Shown here in pieces: positions 50,301 through 58,416 of a DNA stretch of 64,000 nt. Every line of letters starts with the position of its first letter. The stretch's first letter is position 1. The DNA lies in assembly GCF_001839655.2 (NCBI RefSeq), contig NZ_CP056087.1:2170001-2234000 (forward strand). The letters are read 5' to 3'. The DNA comes from Pseudomonas argentinensis (GTDB lineage Bacteria; Pseudomonadota; Gammaproteobacteria; Pseudomonadales; Pseudomonadaceae). A program made the translations under genes and the position numbers. Under the pieces are notes generated by a model, which was given only the letters and a program-made list of their open reading frames with translations, ran no database searches and was not told the origin of the DNA.

Positions 50301-50504
50301 CTCTTCCTCGATCACGCTGGTGACCGAGTCGGTCAGCACCTGGGCCGACGCGCCCGGGTAGGTGGCGGTGACGGTGATCTGTGGCGGTGCCACGTTGGGG
50401 TACTGCGCCACCGGCAGGAAGGGGATGGCCAGCAGACCGCCCATGGTGATGAACAGCGCGACCACCCAGGCGAAGTTCGGGCGCCGGATAAAAAACAAGG
50501 ACAT
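47370..50504 (-). CDS. mexD: MexD, RND multidrug efflux pump inner-membrane transporter
   Basis: The proton-driven RND component of the MexCD efflux system; P. aeruginosa MexCD-OprJ exports fluoroquinolones, fourth-generation cephems, macrolides and biocides. At 1044 aa it has 12 spans and two large periplasmic loops. The start MSLFFIRRPNFAWVVALFI, the span-4 proton-relay Asp pair in IGILVDDAIVVVENVERIM, and GFFGWFNRKF-type linkers match MexD more closely than MexB or MexF. It ends against the TctA-like gene, and no outer-membrane channel gene follows, unlike the mexCD-oprJ operon. Confidence 0.93.
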   Translation of the reverse strand: MSLFFIRRPNFAWVVALFITMGGLLAIPFLPVAQYPNVAPPQITVTATYPGASAQVLTDSVTSVIEEELNGAKNLLYFESTSNANGIAEITVTFQPGTDPELAQVDVQNRLKRAEARMPQAVLTLGIQTEQATAGFLLIYSLTYKDGSANDDTTALADYAARNINNEIRRVPGVGKLQFFASEAAMRVWIDPQKLVGYGLSIDDVNNAIRAQNVQVPAGAFGSTPGSAEQELTATLAVKGTLDNPEEFAAIVLRANQDGSRLTLGDVARIEVGSQDYNFGSRQDGKPAVAAAVQLAPGANAIQTAEAVKQRLTELSANFPDNVQFSVPYDTSRFVDVAIDKVIMTLVEAMVLVFLVMFLFLQNVRYTLIPSIVVPVCLLGTLTFMYLLGFSVNMMTMFGMVLAIGILVDDAIVVVENVERIMAEEGLEPVPATIKAMGQVSGAILGITLVLSAVFLPLAFMAGSVGVIYQQFSLSLAVSILFSGFLALTFTPALCATILKPIPQGHHEKTGFFGWFNRKFTGLTGRYTDLNSKLVPRAGRFMFIYLGIVVLMGFFYLRLPESFVPVEDQGYMIVDIQLPPGATRERTSAAGKELEEFLASREAVATSFLVLGFSFSGMGENAAIAFPLLKDWSERDSEQSVEAETTAVNGRFANLDDGAMMAVPPPPIDGLGNSGGFSLRLQDRGGLGREALLAARDEVLGKVNGNPLFLYGMMEGLAEAPQLRLVIDREQARAQGVSFESISNALSTAFGSSVINDFANAGRQQRVVVQAEQGARMTPDSVLRLHVPNDSGSLVPLSAFVTTQWEQGPVQVARYNGYPSIRISGDAAPGVSTGEAMAELERIAAGLPEGIGYEWTGLSYQEKVASGQAAMLFALAIVVVFLLLVALYESWAIPLAVMLIVPVGALGAVLAVTAIGLPNDVYFKVGLITVIGLAAKNAILIVEFAKDLWEDGYSLRDAAIEAARLRFRPIIMTSMAFMLGVVPLVIATGAGAASQRAIGTGVLGGMLSATLLGVIFVPLFFVWVLSLLRTKPKQTDHHPLHKAQ

Positions 50505-50518
50505 GTCGATGCTCCGGC

Positions 50519-51685
50519 TTATTGCGCCTGGGAAGGGGTGTCGGTCTGGGCGTCAGCGCCGGGGCGGCGTGGTACCACCTTGGCGCCGGGGCGGATGGCC
50601 GACAGCGAGCTGGTGATCACCTGGTCACCGGCCTTCAGGCCGTCGGTGATCTGCCAGCGGCCGCCCTGCATGGCGCCGGTGGTGACCGGCCGTGCTTCCA
50701 CGGTATCGTCGGCGCCGAGCAGCATCACGCTGGCCTTGCCGTCGGCGGCGCGCTGCACGGCGCGCTGCGGCACCAGAATGGCGTCCTGATCGAGCCCCTG
50801 GGGCGTGCTCACGCGCACGTACATACCCGGCAGCAACACGCCCTGGGGGTTGTCGAAGCGTCCGCGCAGGGCGATCTGCCCGGTGCTGCGATCCACCGAG
50901 ATGTCGGTGAACAGCAGGGTGCCCTGGCTCTGGATATCGGTGCCGTCGACGCGCAGCGACAGGGTCTTGTCGCCATCGCCGGAGACCTTGCCGTCGGCGA
51001 TGGCAGCGCGCAGGCGCAGGGCATCGGCAGCCGGCTGGCTGAAGTCGGCATACACCGGGTCGAGTTGCTGGATACGGGCGAGCAGGGTGGTCTCGCCCTG
51101 GCCGACCAGCGCGCCCTCGGTGACCTGGGCACGGCCGATGCGCCCGGCGATGGGCGCGCGCACCTGGGCGTAACCCAGGTCGAGCTTGGCGGTTTCCACG
51201 TTGGCCTGGGCCGAGCGCTTGTCGGCCTGGGCACTGCGCAGGGTGGCGCGGGCCACGTCGAAGTCCTGCTGGCTGACCGCGTTGATCTTCACCAGCGGCT
51301 CGTAGCGCTTGAGCGTGGCCTGGGCCTGGAACAGCTGCGCATCGGCGCGGGCCAGCTCGCCCTCGGCGCGCGACAACGCGGCCTTGAACGGCGCGGGGTC
51401 GATCTGGAACAGCAGGTCGCCGGCCTTGACGTCGGCGCCTTCCTCGAAGGTGCGCTTGAGCACGATACCGGCGACCCGGGCACGTACCTCGGCGACGCGC
51501 ACGGGTTCGATACGCCCCGGCAATTCGGCCACCACGGTGAAGGGCTCGGTCTTGATGGTAAGGACATCCACCTCGCGAGGCGGCGCTTCGCCCCAGCCCT
51601 GTTCGCCTTTGTCACAGCCGGCCAGGCCGATGACGATTGCAAGGGTGATAGCCGATACGACGTGACGGGTGCGAATCCTGCTCAT
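50519..51685 (-). CDS. mexC: MexC, RND efflux periplasmic adaptor lipoprotein
   Basis: A membrane-fusion protein bridging MexD and an outer-membrane channel. The signal peptide ends in a lipobox (GLAGC, Cys24). The adaptor body has the barrel-sandwich pattern (VRARVAGIVLKRTFEEGADVKAGDLLFQIDPAPF), an alpha-hairpin (about 100-160) and the second lipoyl half (LGYAQVRAPIAGRIGRAQVTEGALV), then beta-barrel and membrane-proximal domains. The 388 aa length is typical. It lies 14 bp before mexD and is divergent from nfxB. Confidence 0.93.
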   Translation of the reverse strand: MSRIRTRHVVSAITLAIVIGLAGCDKGEQGWGEAPPREVDVLTIKTEPFTVVAELPGRIEPVRVAEVRARVAGIVLKRTFEEGADVKAGDLLFQIDPAPFKAALSRAEGELARADAQLFQAQATLKRYEPLVKINAVSQQDFDVARATLRSAQADKRSAQANVETAKLDLGYAQVRAPIAGRIGRAQVTEGALVGQGETTLLARIQQLDPVYADFSQPAADALRLRAAIADGKVSGDGDKTLSLRVDGTDIQSQGTLLFTDISVDRSTGQIALRGRFDNPQGVLLPGMYVRVSTPQGLDQDAILVPQRAVQRAADGKASVMLLGADDTVEARPVTTGAMQGGRWQITDGLKAGDQVITSSLSAIRPGAKVVPRRPGADAQTDTPSQAQ

Positions 51686-51754
51686 GCTTCACCTGGGGCG
51701 ATGCCCAATCCAGTTAGTCCTTGAAAGGCGCGAATGGTCGTTTATAGGTGCATG

Positions 51755-51772
51755 TGAGTCAATATTGTCTCA
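51755..51772. promoter_or_regulatory. Near-perfect palindrome between mexC and nfxB, candidate NfxB operator
   Basis: TGAGTCAATATTGTCTCA is an 18-bp dyad with one mismatched pair around an AT-rich CAATATTG centre, 70 bp upstream of the mexC start and 102 bp upstream of the nfxB start. NfxB represses mexCD from this divergent region in P. aeruginosa. Whether this dyad is its site here is inference. Confidence 0.5.
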
Positions 51773-51873
51773 TTTGCATTTTTTGTGTCTAAAATTGCCG
51801 GTCCTTTTGAACGCCCAGAATTTTCCTGCACAATGGCGCGGCCGTGCCGCTGAGCCCCGAGAAGAATGTAGTG

Positions 51874-52425
51874 ATGCCAAGACCTGTCGCTGAAGAAAAA
51901 CTGCTCAAAGCCCTGGCCGTGGCCATGGTCGAGCACCCGCGCGGCACCTTCAAGGAAATCGCCCAGGCGGCAGGTGTGAGCAAGGCGACCCTGAATCGCT
52001 ACTGCGGCACCCGCGACAACCTGATCGAAATGCTCTTCGATTATGGCTCCGAAGTGATGAACCAGGTCATCGCCGAGGCCGACCTGCAGCATGCGCCGGT
52101 GCCCGAAGCCTTGCAACGCCTGGTGGACGGGCATCTGGTGCACCGCGACCTGCTGGTTTTCCTGATGTTCCAGTGGCGCCCGGACTCCCTGCACGAGTGC
52201 GGCGAGCAAGCGCGCTGGCTGCCGTACACCAATGCGCTGGATCAGTACTTCCTGCGCGGTCAGCAGGAGGGTGCCTTTCGCATCGACATCGGCGCGCCGG
52301 TGCTGACCGAGCTGTTCGCTTCGCTGCTGTTCGGCCTGGTCGACGGCGAACGCCGTGGGCGGGTGGCGCGGGCCAGCATGGGTCCGTCGCTGCAGACGTT
52401 CTTCATGCAGGGTGCGGCCACCTGA
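51874..52425 (+). CDS. nfxB: NfxB, repressor of the mexCD operon
   Basis: A DNA-binding repressor of 183 aa. The N-terminal helix-turn-helix (FKEIAQAAGVSKATLNRYCGTRDNLIEML, about 25-55) and the C-terminal ligand domain (LLVFLMFQWRPDSL, FLRGQQEGAFRIDIGAPVLTELFASLLFGLVDGERRGR) follow P. aeruginosa NfxB along the whole length. I chose the ATG at 51874 (MPRPVAEEKLLKAL) because it aligns with the NfxB N-terminus; a GTG at 51844 adds ten unmatched residues. It is divergent from mexC. Loss of function in P. aeruginosa nfxB gives multidrug resistance; this copy looks intact. Confidence 0.93.
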   Translation: MPRPVAEEKLLKALAVAMVEHPRGTFKEIAQAAGVSKATLNRYCGTRDNLIEMLFDYGSEVMNQVIAEADLQHAPVPEALQRLVDGHLVHRDLLVFLMFQWRPDSLHECGEQARWLPYTNALDQYFLRGQQEGAFRIDIGAPVLTELFASLLFGLVDGERRGRVARASMGPSLQTFFMQGAAT

Positions 52426-52553
52426 GGGCCCCGGTCACGGCCGGCAGCCGGCAGACGAGCGCGCCGGGTCGGAGGGCTGGTAGTATGCGGCTCATGTCGT
52501 GGCCCTGAGCCGGATTACGCAGAGGGACGCTGCGCCTCGCGGAGAAACCAAGC

Positions 52554-52871
52554 ATGAATGTACAAGTGATCGAGCGTGACGGTGAACCGGAGTACGCGGT
52601 CGTGCCGTGGGCCGATTATCAGGCGCTGCTCCAGGCTGCCGGCCAGAGTGCCGTGACACCGGCGGCTCAGGCGGAAGTCGATGCCCCGAAAGCTTTGACC
52701 GAGCTGAGCGCGTTGCGCGAGGCCAAGGGCCTGAGCCGTGATGAGCTGGCGCGGGCGGTGGGTATCAGCCCCCATTACCTGGGCATGATCGAAAGCGGTG
52801 AGCGCCAGCCCGATGCGGCCATTCTGCGGGCCTTGGCCTGGGTGCTCGGCATCTCGGGTTGGCAGGCATGA
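52554..52871 (+). CDS. Small XRE-family helix-turn-helix regulator with antitoxin-like N-terminus
   Basis: A 105-aa protein. Residues 1-28 (MNVQVIERDGEPEYAVVPWADYQALL) resemble the start of small DNA-binding antitoxins. Residues about 48-103 form an XRE/Cro-type helix-turn-helix (LREAKGLSRDELARAVGISPHYLGMIESGERQPDAAILRALAWVLGI). The next gene overlaps its stop (ATGA), making a coupled pair. The partner does not resemble a known toxin, and the antitoxin reading rests only on the N-terminal resemblance, so a plain transcription factor is as likely. Confidence 0.8.
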   Translation: MNVQVIERDGEPEYAVVPWADYQALLQAAGQSAVTPAAQAEVDAPKALTELSALREAKGLSRDELARAVGISPHYLGMIESGERQPDAAILRALAWVLGISGWQA

Positions 52872-53233
52872 GCGTGCGCATCAGCCGGGCCCACTGGGAG
52901 GCGCTGCTCGCGGCCCTCGACGATGCCCGGCGCCAGCGCCACCTGCTGACCTATCGCGCGCTGATCGAACGCCTGTCACTGCCGGCGCCCGCCATGCAGA
53001 CCCTCACCGCCGCGCTGGAACACCTGGCCGCCCTGGATGCGCGTAGCGATCGCCCGCTGCGCAGCGCCCTGGTGATCAGTCAGGGCGCCAGCCGCCTGCC
53101 ACGCACCGGCTTCTTCGAGTGCGTATCACGCCTGGGCCGCTTCGACGGCGCACCCGACGGCGTCGCCGCCGCGTCCTGGCATGCCTCGGAAGTGGCCCGG
53201 GTGTTCGAGTTCGATTATCCCGCCGAGGCCTGA
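52868..53233 (+). CDS. Uncharacterised protein coupled to the XRE regulator
   Basis: A soluble 121-aa protein from the ATG at 52868, which overlaps the regulator stop. It starts VRISRAHWEALLAALDDARRQRHLLTYRALIERLSLPAPAMQTLTAALEHLA, a helical segment reminiscent of small winged helices. It ends in a WHASEVARVFEF segment. A similar protein next to the EAL-CBS-GGDEF gene exists in P. aeruginosa. Its last 19 bases overlap the convergent c-di-GMP gene. I do not assign a function. Confidence 0.7.
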   Translation: MSVRISRAHWEALLAALDDARRQRHLLTYRALIERLSLPAPAMQTLTAALEHLAALDARSDRPLRSALVISQGASRLPRTGFFECVSRLGRFDGAPDGVAAASWHASEVARVFEFDYPAEA

Positions 53234-54999
53234 GGGGGGCGTTCCTGCAGCGTATGGGTGTCGATCACGTGCAGGCTGTAACCCGGTATCGCCTTGGCCT
53301 GGCGCTTGGCTTCGGAGGCCAGGCCGGCCAACTCGCTGGCGTCCAGCTGCGGGCAATGCTGTGGGTGCAGGTGGACCACGCCGAGCGACAGTGACAGCAG
53401 CGGGAACTCCTCGCGCTGGCCCTGGCGGTTGTGGCTGATGAAGCAGCCAGCGTCCAGGTGTTCTTCCAGGTAGAAGCGCCGGCACTGCGCCTGGAAGTCC
53501 TCCAGCAACTGATTGAGGCGGGCACGCCAGTCCCGCGAGCCGAACACCAGCAGGAAATCATCACCGCCGATATGACCGACGAAATCCCGGCTGGGGTCGA
53601 TGCGCTCGTTCAGACAGTGGGCCAGGCACAGCAGCACCTCATCGCCCTTGGCGTAGCCGTACAGGTCGTTGAAGGGTTTGAAGCTGTCGACGTCGACGTA
53701 GCAGACCGCCGCTTCGCGGTTCTGCTGCAGCAGGCGCGCCAGGCACTGCTGAATCGGCACGTTGCCCGGCAGCAGGGTCAGTGGGTTGGCATAGCGGGCC
53801 TGCTGGATCTTCAGTTCGGTGATCAGCTTGAGTACGTCGATCACCCGACCCAGACCCTGATAGCAGCCATCGACGGTGATCACGAAATCCTCTTCCATGC
53901 GCTGGCGGGCGCGGCTGGTCAGCAGACGGCTGACCTGTTGCAGCGACTGGGTGATCTCCACCGCCAGGAAATCGTTGCTCATCAGGCGGCTGATCGGCTT
54001 GCGCGCGTACAGCTCGGTGGCGAAGGGCTTGAGCAGCACGTCCGACAGCGAATGACGGTGCACGATGCCCACCGGGCGCTGCTCGTCGTCGAGCACCGCC
54101 AGGGAATTGAGGTTGGCCTGGGCGCGAAACGCCTCCAGCACGTCGGCGGTGGGTGTGGAAACGCAGACCGCCAGCTGTTCGTTGAGCAGGGCGGTGAGGT
54201 CGGTGCCTTCCTCACCCAGCGGCGTAGGCGCCTGGCCGACGGCAGGCAGCATCTTGCGGGCGTCGGTGGGGGGCGCTTCCTGGGGACGGCAGAGCAGGTA
54301 GCCCTGGAGCAGGTCGACGCCCATCTCGCAGAGCACGGCGAGCTCTTCCTCGAGTTCGATGCCTTCGGCGATCACCTTGGAGCGCGAGGCCTTGGCCATT
54401 TGCAGGATGGAACCGACGAACTCGCGTTTCACCGCATCACGGTGGATGCCGTCGATGAAGTGGCGATCGATCTTCACGTAGTCGGGGCGCAGTTCCGACC
54501 AGAGGCGCAGGCTGGAATAACCAGCGCCCAGGTCGTCCAGGGCGATGGAAAAGCCCATGTCGCGGTAATGGTGCAGGGCGGTGTCGAGCAGGTAGAAATC
54601 GTCGGTGGGTGATTGCTCGGTCAGTTCGATGACCACCCGGCTGGGGGCGATGCCGTAGGTCTGCAGCAATTGCAGGGTGCGGCCGGGTTGGTGATTGGCG
54701 TCGAGCAGCGAATCCGGCGAGACGTTGAGAAACAGCAAGCCATCGAGTTGCTGCTCGCTGAAACGGCGGCAGGCGCTCTTGCGGCAGGCCAGCTCCAGCT
54801 CGCTGAGCAGGCCGGTCTGGCGGGCCGCGGCAAACAGGGTCAGCGGCGAGTGCAGGGGGCTGTTGGACGGGCCGCGGGTCAGCGCTTCGTAGCCGAGGAT
54901 GCGTCGTTCGGCGACCGACACGATGGGCTGGAACAGGCTATGCAGATCACCGTGGGCGAGGATCTGGCCCAGCGAGCTCAACTGTTCGGTGACGGTCAT
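53215..54999 (-). CDS. EAL-CBS-GGDEF c-di-GMP protein with a GGDDF motif
   Basis: A 594-aa cytoplasmic protein with inverted domain order. The EAL domain (about 10-240) has EALTRG (38-43), VIELTE, ALDDLGAGYSS (153-163), DYVKIDRHF and AEGIE, so phosphodiesterase residues look complete. A CBS pair (about 265-390) probably binds an adenine nucleotide. The GGDEF domain (about 400-580) has GGDDF at 478-482, an Asp for the catalytic Glu position, and no RxxD inhibition site before it. It may be mainly a phosphodiesterase tuned by the CBS pair. The order of this gene, prc and the quinone-reductase gene matches P. aeruginosa. Confidence 0.92.
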   Translation of the reverse strand: MTVTEQLSSLGQILAHGDLHSLFQPIVSVAERRILGYEALTRGPSNSPLHSPLTLFAAARQTGLLSELELACRKSACRRFSEQQLDGLLFLNVSPDSLLDANHQPGRTLQLLQTYGIAPSRVVIELTEQSPTDDFYLLDTALHHYRDMGFSIALDDLGAGYSSLRLWSELRPDYVKIDRHFIDGIHRDAVKREFVGSILQMAKASRSKVIAEGIELEEELAVLCEMGVDLLQGYLLCRPQEAPPTDARKMLPAVGQAPTPLGEEGTDLTALLNEQLAVCVSTPTADVLEAFRAQANLNSLAVLDDEQRPVGIVHRHSLSDVLLKPFATELYARKPISRLMSNDFLAVEITQSLQQVSRLLTSRARQRMEEDFVITVDGCYQGLGRVIDVLKLITELKIQQARYANPLTLLPGNVPIQQCLARLLQQNREAAVCYVDVDSFKPFNDLYGYAKGDEVLLCLAHCLNERIDPSRDFVGHIGGDDFLLVFGSRDWRARLNQLLEDFQAQCRRFYLEEHLDAGCFISHNRQGQREEFPLLSLSLGVVHLHPQHCPQLDASELAGLASEAKRQAKAIPGYSLHVIDTHTLQERPPQASAG

Positions 55000-55167
55000 G
55001 GCGAATCTCTATGCGAATCGGGTGGCGGGAGATGGCTATTGGCCATGATGAGGCGTCCCGCTAGATGAGCATGATTTGACTACAGAATGATGACCGATTG
55101 ATGAATGGGGCGGGCGTCAGAAGTGAATGGATGGTTTTTCTGGCACTGCCGGCAATCGTTCAGGCAA

Positions 55168-55196
55168 TAAAAAAGGGCGTCGTAGTCGCGACGCCC
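55168..55196 (-). terminator. Rho-independent terminator of prc
   Basis: On the minus strand GGGCGTCG and CGACGCCC pair, followed by a T tract (AAAAAA on the plus strand at 55169-55174). It is 24 bp after the prc stop. Confidence 0.85.
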
Positions 55197-55219
55197 TTCG
55201 GGTTACCGCTGGCCGGTGA

Positions 55220-57310
55220 TCACTGCTTGGCCAGGCGGGTGTTGAGCTTGAGGTAATCGATAAGGATGTGGCCGGTTTCCGTCAGGTAGGCGTCGTCTTC
55301 CGGCTTGGTCTTCTTGTCTTCCTCGGCCTGGGCCAGCACGTCGTCCTCGTCTTCCTTCTTCAGCTCCTTGAGCGGCTCTTCGCCCTTGGCGCTGCGCCGG
55401 GCGTTCTCGATCGCCAACTGGCGTTTCTCGATGTCGGCCTGCTGGGCGCGGCGCTTGGCTTCGTTGAGGCTGACGGTCTTCTCGGCCATCAGCTCGCGGG
55501 ACAGAGCCAGGCGTTCGCGGGCGAAGTTGAAGTCCGGGTTGTCCGCGGTGCGGGCGTCGTAGCGGTTCTTCAATTCGGTGAGGAACGGCTTGATCGGATC
55601 CAGCTCCGGCTTGATCGCCGGGCGGATGCTGTCCCAGGGCATGGCCTCGGGCAGCGCGCTTTCGCCGATTTCCTTGTTGTCCATCACGTCCGGGTAGGCG
55701 ATGTCCGGGACCACACCGCGGTGCTGGGTGCTCTGCCCGGAAACCCGGTAGAACTTGGCCAGGGTCAGCTTCAGCTCGCCATGGTTGAGGGGCTGGATGG
55801 TCTGCACGGTGCCCTTGCCGAAGGTCTGGCCACCGAGGATCAGTGCGCGGTGGTAGTCCTGCATGGCGCCGGCGAAAATCTCCGACGCCGAGGCGGACAG
55901 GCGGTTGACCAGCACGGCCATCGGGCCTTTGTAGAAGGCGCCATCCTGCTCGTCGGCCAGCACGTCGACACGGCCATCGCTGTTACGCACCAGCACGGTC
56001 GGGCCCTTGTCGATGAACAGGCCGGTCAGTTCGGTGGCTTCCTGCAGGGAACCGCCGCCGTTGTTGCGCAGGTCGATGACGATCCCCTCGACCTTCTCGG
56101 CCTGCAGTTCGGTGATCAGCTTCTTGACGTCGCGGGTGGTGCTCTTGTAATCCGGGTCGCCGGCACGGAAGGCCTTGAAGTCCAGGTAGAACGCCGGGAT
56201 TTCGATCACGCCCAGCTTGTAGGCGCGGCCACCCTGATCGACCTCGAGGACGGATTTCTTGGCCGCCTGCTCTTCGAGCTTCACCGCCTCGCGGGTGATG
56301 CTGACGACCCTGCTGGTCATGTCGTTCGGCGCATTGCTGGCCGGAATCACTTCCAGGCGCACGCGCGAGCCTTTCGGACCGCGGATCAGCTTGACCACTT
56401 CATCGAGACGCCAGCCGATCACGTCGACGATCTCGTCGTCGCCCTGGCCAACCCCGACGATCTTGTCGGCAGGCGAGATCTGCTTGCTCTTCTCGGCCGG
56501 GCCGGCGGGTACCAGGCGCACTACCTTGACGTGCTCGTTGTCGCTCTGCAACACGGCGCCGATGCCCTCGAGGGACAGGCTCATGTTGATGTCGAAGTTT
56601 TCCGCGCTGTCCGGCGACAGGTAGTTGGTGTGCGGATCGTAGGTCATGGCGAAGGCGTTGATGTAGGCCTGGAACACGTCCTCGCTGCGGGTCTGCTGCA
56701 GGCGCGCCTGCTGCGCCTTGTAGCGCTTGGTGAGCAGCTCCTGGATCGCCTTGGGTTCCTTGCCGGCCAGCTTCAGGCGCAGCACTTCGTCCTTCAGGCG
56801 TTTGCGCCACAGGTCGTCGAGTTCGGCGACGTCCCTGGCCCAGGGGGCTTTTTCGCGATCGACCAGGAGGCTCTCGTCAACCGTGAAGTCGATCTTGTCG
56901 ACGCCCTTGGCCAGCAGCCCCTGCACGTAGTTCAGACGGTCCTGCTGGCGTTCGAGATGGCGCTTGTAGATATGGAAGCCGGGTTCCAGGTCGCCCTTCT
57001 TCAGGAGGTCGTCGAACTTGTCCTTCCAGCGGTCGAATTCGGCGATGTCGGCGGCGGTGAAATAGCTGCGCGCCGGGTCGAGCATTTTCAGGTAACCCTG
57101 ATAGATCTTTTCCGAGCGGGCGTCGTCCAACGGGGGCTTGCTGTAGTGATGGCGCTGCAGCAATTCGACCACGTTGAGGCTGGCGATCACCTGATCACGA
57201 TCAGGCTGCAGGTACTCCCACGAGTCGGCCTGGGTGGTTTTGGCCGCAAGGGGCAAGGCGCCCAGCCCGAGAACGAGGGCCAGGGTAGCGCTGATAAAGG
57301 ATCGCTTCAT
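55220..57310 (-). CDS. prc: Prc (Tsp), periplasmic tail-specific protease
   Basis: A C-terminal-processing serine protease; in P. aeruginosa it degrades truncated MucA and so affects alginate control. The signal peptide (about 1-23, ALPLAAK) is followed by a Tsp N-terminal domain, a PDZ domain (about 240-325) and the protease core. The Ser-Lys dyad and Asp match E. coli Tsp spacing: Ser474 (SASASEIF), Asp485 and Lys499 (TFGKGTVQ). The C-terminal DUF3340-type part is charged. I chose the ATG at 57310 (MKRSFISATL, 696 aa), which starts the signal peptide; the frame stays open far upstream without homology. Confidence 0.95.
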   Translation of the reverse strand: MKRSFISATLALVLGLGALPLAAKTTQADSWEYLQPDRDQVIASLNVVELLQRHHYSKPPLDDARSEKIYQGYLKMLDPARSYFTAADIAEFDRWKDKFDDLLKKGDLEPGFHIYKRHLERQQDRLNYVQGLLAKGVDKIDFTVDESLLVDREKAPWARDVAELDDLWRKRLKDEVLRLKLAGKEPKAIQELLTKRYKAQQARLQQTRSEDVFQAYINAFAMTYDPHTNYLSPDSAENFDINMSLSLEGIGAVLQSDNEHVKVVRLVPAGPAEKSKQISPADKIVGVGQGDDEIVDVIGWRLDEVVKLIRGPKGSRVRLEVIPASNAPNDMTSRVVSITREAVKLEEQAAKKSVLEVDQGGRAYKLGVIEIPAFYLDFKAFRAGDPDYKSTTRDVKKLITELQAEKVEGIVIDLRNNGGGSLQEATELTGLFIDKGPTVLVRNSDGRVDVLADEQDGAFYKGPMAVLVNRLSASASEIFAGAMQDYHRALILGGQTFGKGTVQTIQPLNHGELKLTLAKFYRVSGQSTQHRGVVPDIAYPDVMDNKEIGESALPEAMPWDSIRPAIKPELDPIKPFLTELKNRYDARTADNPDFNFARERLALSRELMAEKTVSLNEAKRRAQQADIEKRQLAIENARRSAKGEEPLKELKKEDEDDVLAQAEEDKKTKPEDDAYLTETGHILIDYLKLNTRLAKQ

Positions 57311-57438
57311 GCTGATTCGACGTGGGGACAGTTGATAACGCATATTAGGCCGTCTTTGAGGGCGCCAGGTTCCATCGGCGCAATGCAAAGGCCCGTCGCT
57401 GAGCGACGGGCCAGGTTCAAATGCACTATGGAGGCACC

Positions 57439-58407
57439 GTGAAAGCATTGCAAGGCGTTGAAGGGCAGGTGGAATGGGTCGATCGACCCACGCTTGCCTG
57501 TGATGTAGGGGAAGTGCGCATTCGTGTGGCGGCAGCGGGCCTGAACCGCGCCGACCTGTTGCAGCGGGCCGGCAATTACCCGCCACCACCGGGTGCCAGC
57601 GACACGCTGGGCCTGGAGTGTGCGGGCATCGTCAGTGAAGTGGGGCCGGGTTGTGACGACTGGCAGGTGGGCGATCGCGTCTGTGCCCTGCTGGCCGGCG
57701 GCGGCGTGGCCGAAGAGGTGGTGGTCGATGCCCGCCATGTGCTGCCGGTGCCGGAAGGCTTGTCGCTGCACGAGGCCGCGGGGCTGCCCGAGGTGTACGC
57801 CACCGCCTGGCTCAACCTGTTCCAGCTGGCCTGTCTGAAGCCCGGCGAGAAGGTGCTGCTGCATGCCGGCGCCAGTGGCGTCGGCTCGGCGGCCATCCAG
57901 CTGTGCAAGGCGTTCGGCAGCAGCTGCTGGGTGACCGTCGGCTCCCAGGAACGCCTCGCGTACTGCGAAAGCCTGGGCGCCAACGGCGGCGCGATTCGTG
58001 ACAAGGACGGCCTCAAGGTGCCCGATGATTTCGGCCCCTTCGAGGTCATCCTCGACCCGGTTGGCGCCAACTACGCGGCGCTTAACCTCAAGCTGCTGGC
58101 GCGCGATGGGCGTTGGGTGAACATCGGCCTGATGGGCGGGCGCAAGGCCGAGATCGACATGGCCCAGGTGCTCGGCAAGCGCATCCAGCTGATCGGCTCG
58201 ACGCTGCGCAACCGCGACGAGCTGTTCAAGGCCGAACTGTTGCGTGACCTGCGCCAGCACGTCTGGCCGCTGTTCAGCGAGGGGCGACTCAAGCCGCAAC
58301 TGGCCCGCACCTTCCCGATTGCCGAGGCCCACGAAGCCTACGCCACCCTGGAAGGTAACCAGGTCAACGGCAAGCTGGTACTGGTCATCGACGACAGCCT
58401 GAGCTGA
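57439..58407 (+). CDS. NAD(P)H:quinone oxidoreductase-like MDR enzyme
   Basis: A zinc-less medium-chain oxidoreductase of the QOR/PIG3 type. The N-terminal GroES-like domain has LNRADLLQRAGNYPPPPGASDTLGLECAGIV and the Rossmann domain has LLHAGASGVGSAAIQLCKAFG. No structural-zinc Cys cluster is seen. I chose GTG 57439 (MKALQGVEGQ, 322 aa) because GGAGG stands five bases upstream, whereas the ATG at 57421 has no ribosome site. The PIG3-like NYPPPPGAS loop and PIG3-like length suggest quinone or enone reduction. A hairpin terminator follows. Confidence 0.87.
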   Translation: MKALQGVEGQVEWVDRPTLACDVGEVRIRVAAAGLNRADLLQRAGNYPPPPGASDTLGLECAGIVSEVGPGCDDWQVGDRVCALLAGGGVAEEVVVDARHVLPVPEGLSLHEAAGLPEVYATAWLNLFQLACLKPGEKVLLHAGASGVGSAAIQLCKAFGSSCWVTVGSQERLAYCESLGANGGAIRDKDGLKVPDDFGPFEVILDPVGANYAALNLKLLARDGRWVNIGLMGGRKAEIDMAQVLGKRIQLIGSTLRNRDELFKAELLRDLRQHVWPLFSEGRLKPQLARTFPIAEAHEAYATLEGNQVNGKLVLVIDDSLS

Positions 58408-58416
58408 GGTCCGCCG

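Noticed and set aside
47340..50789. A 1149-residue open frame on the plus strand opposite mexD and mexC
   Set aside because: It mirrors real genes, is rich in His, Gln and Arg without domains, and results from third-position GC on the coding strand. MexD and MexC match their families end to end.
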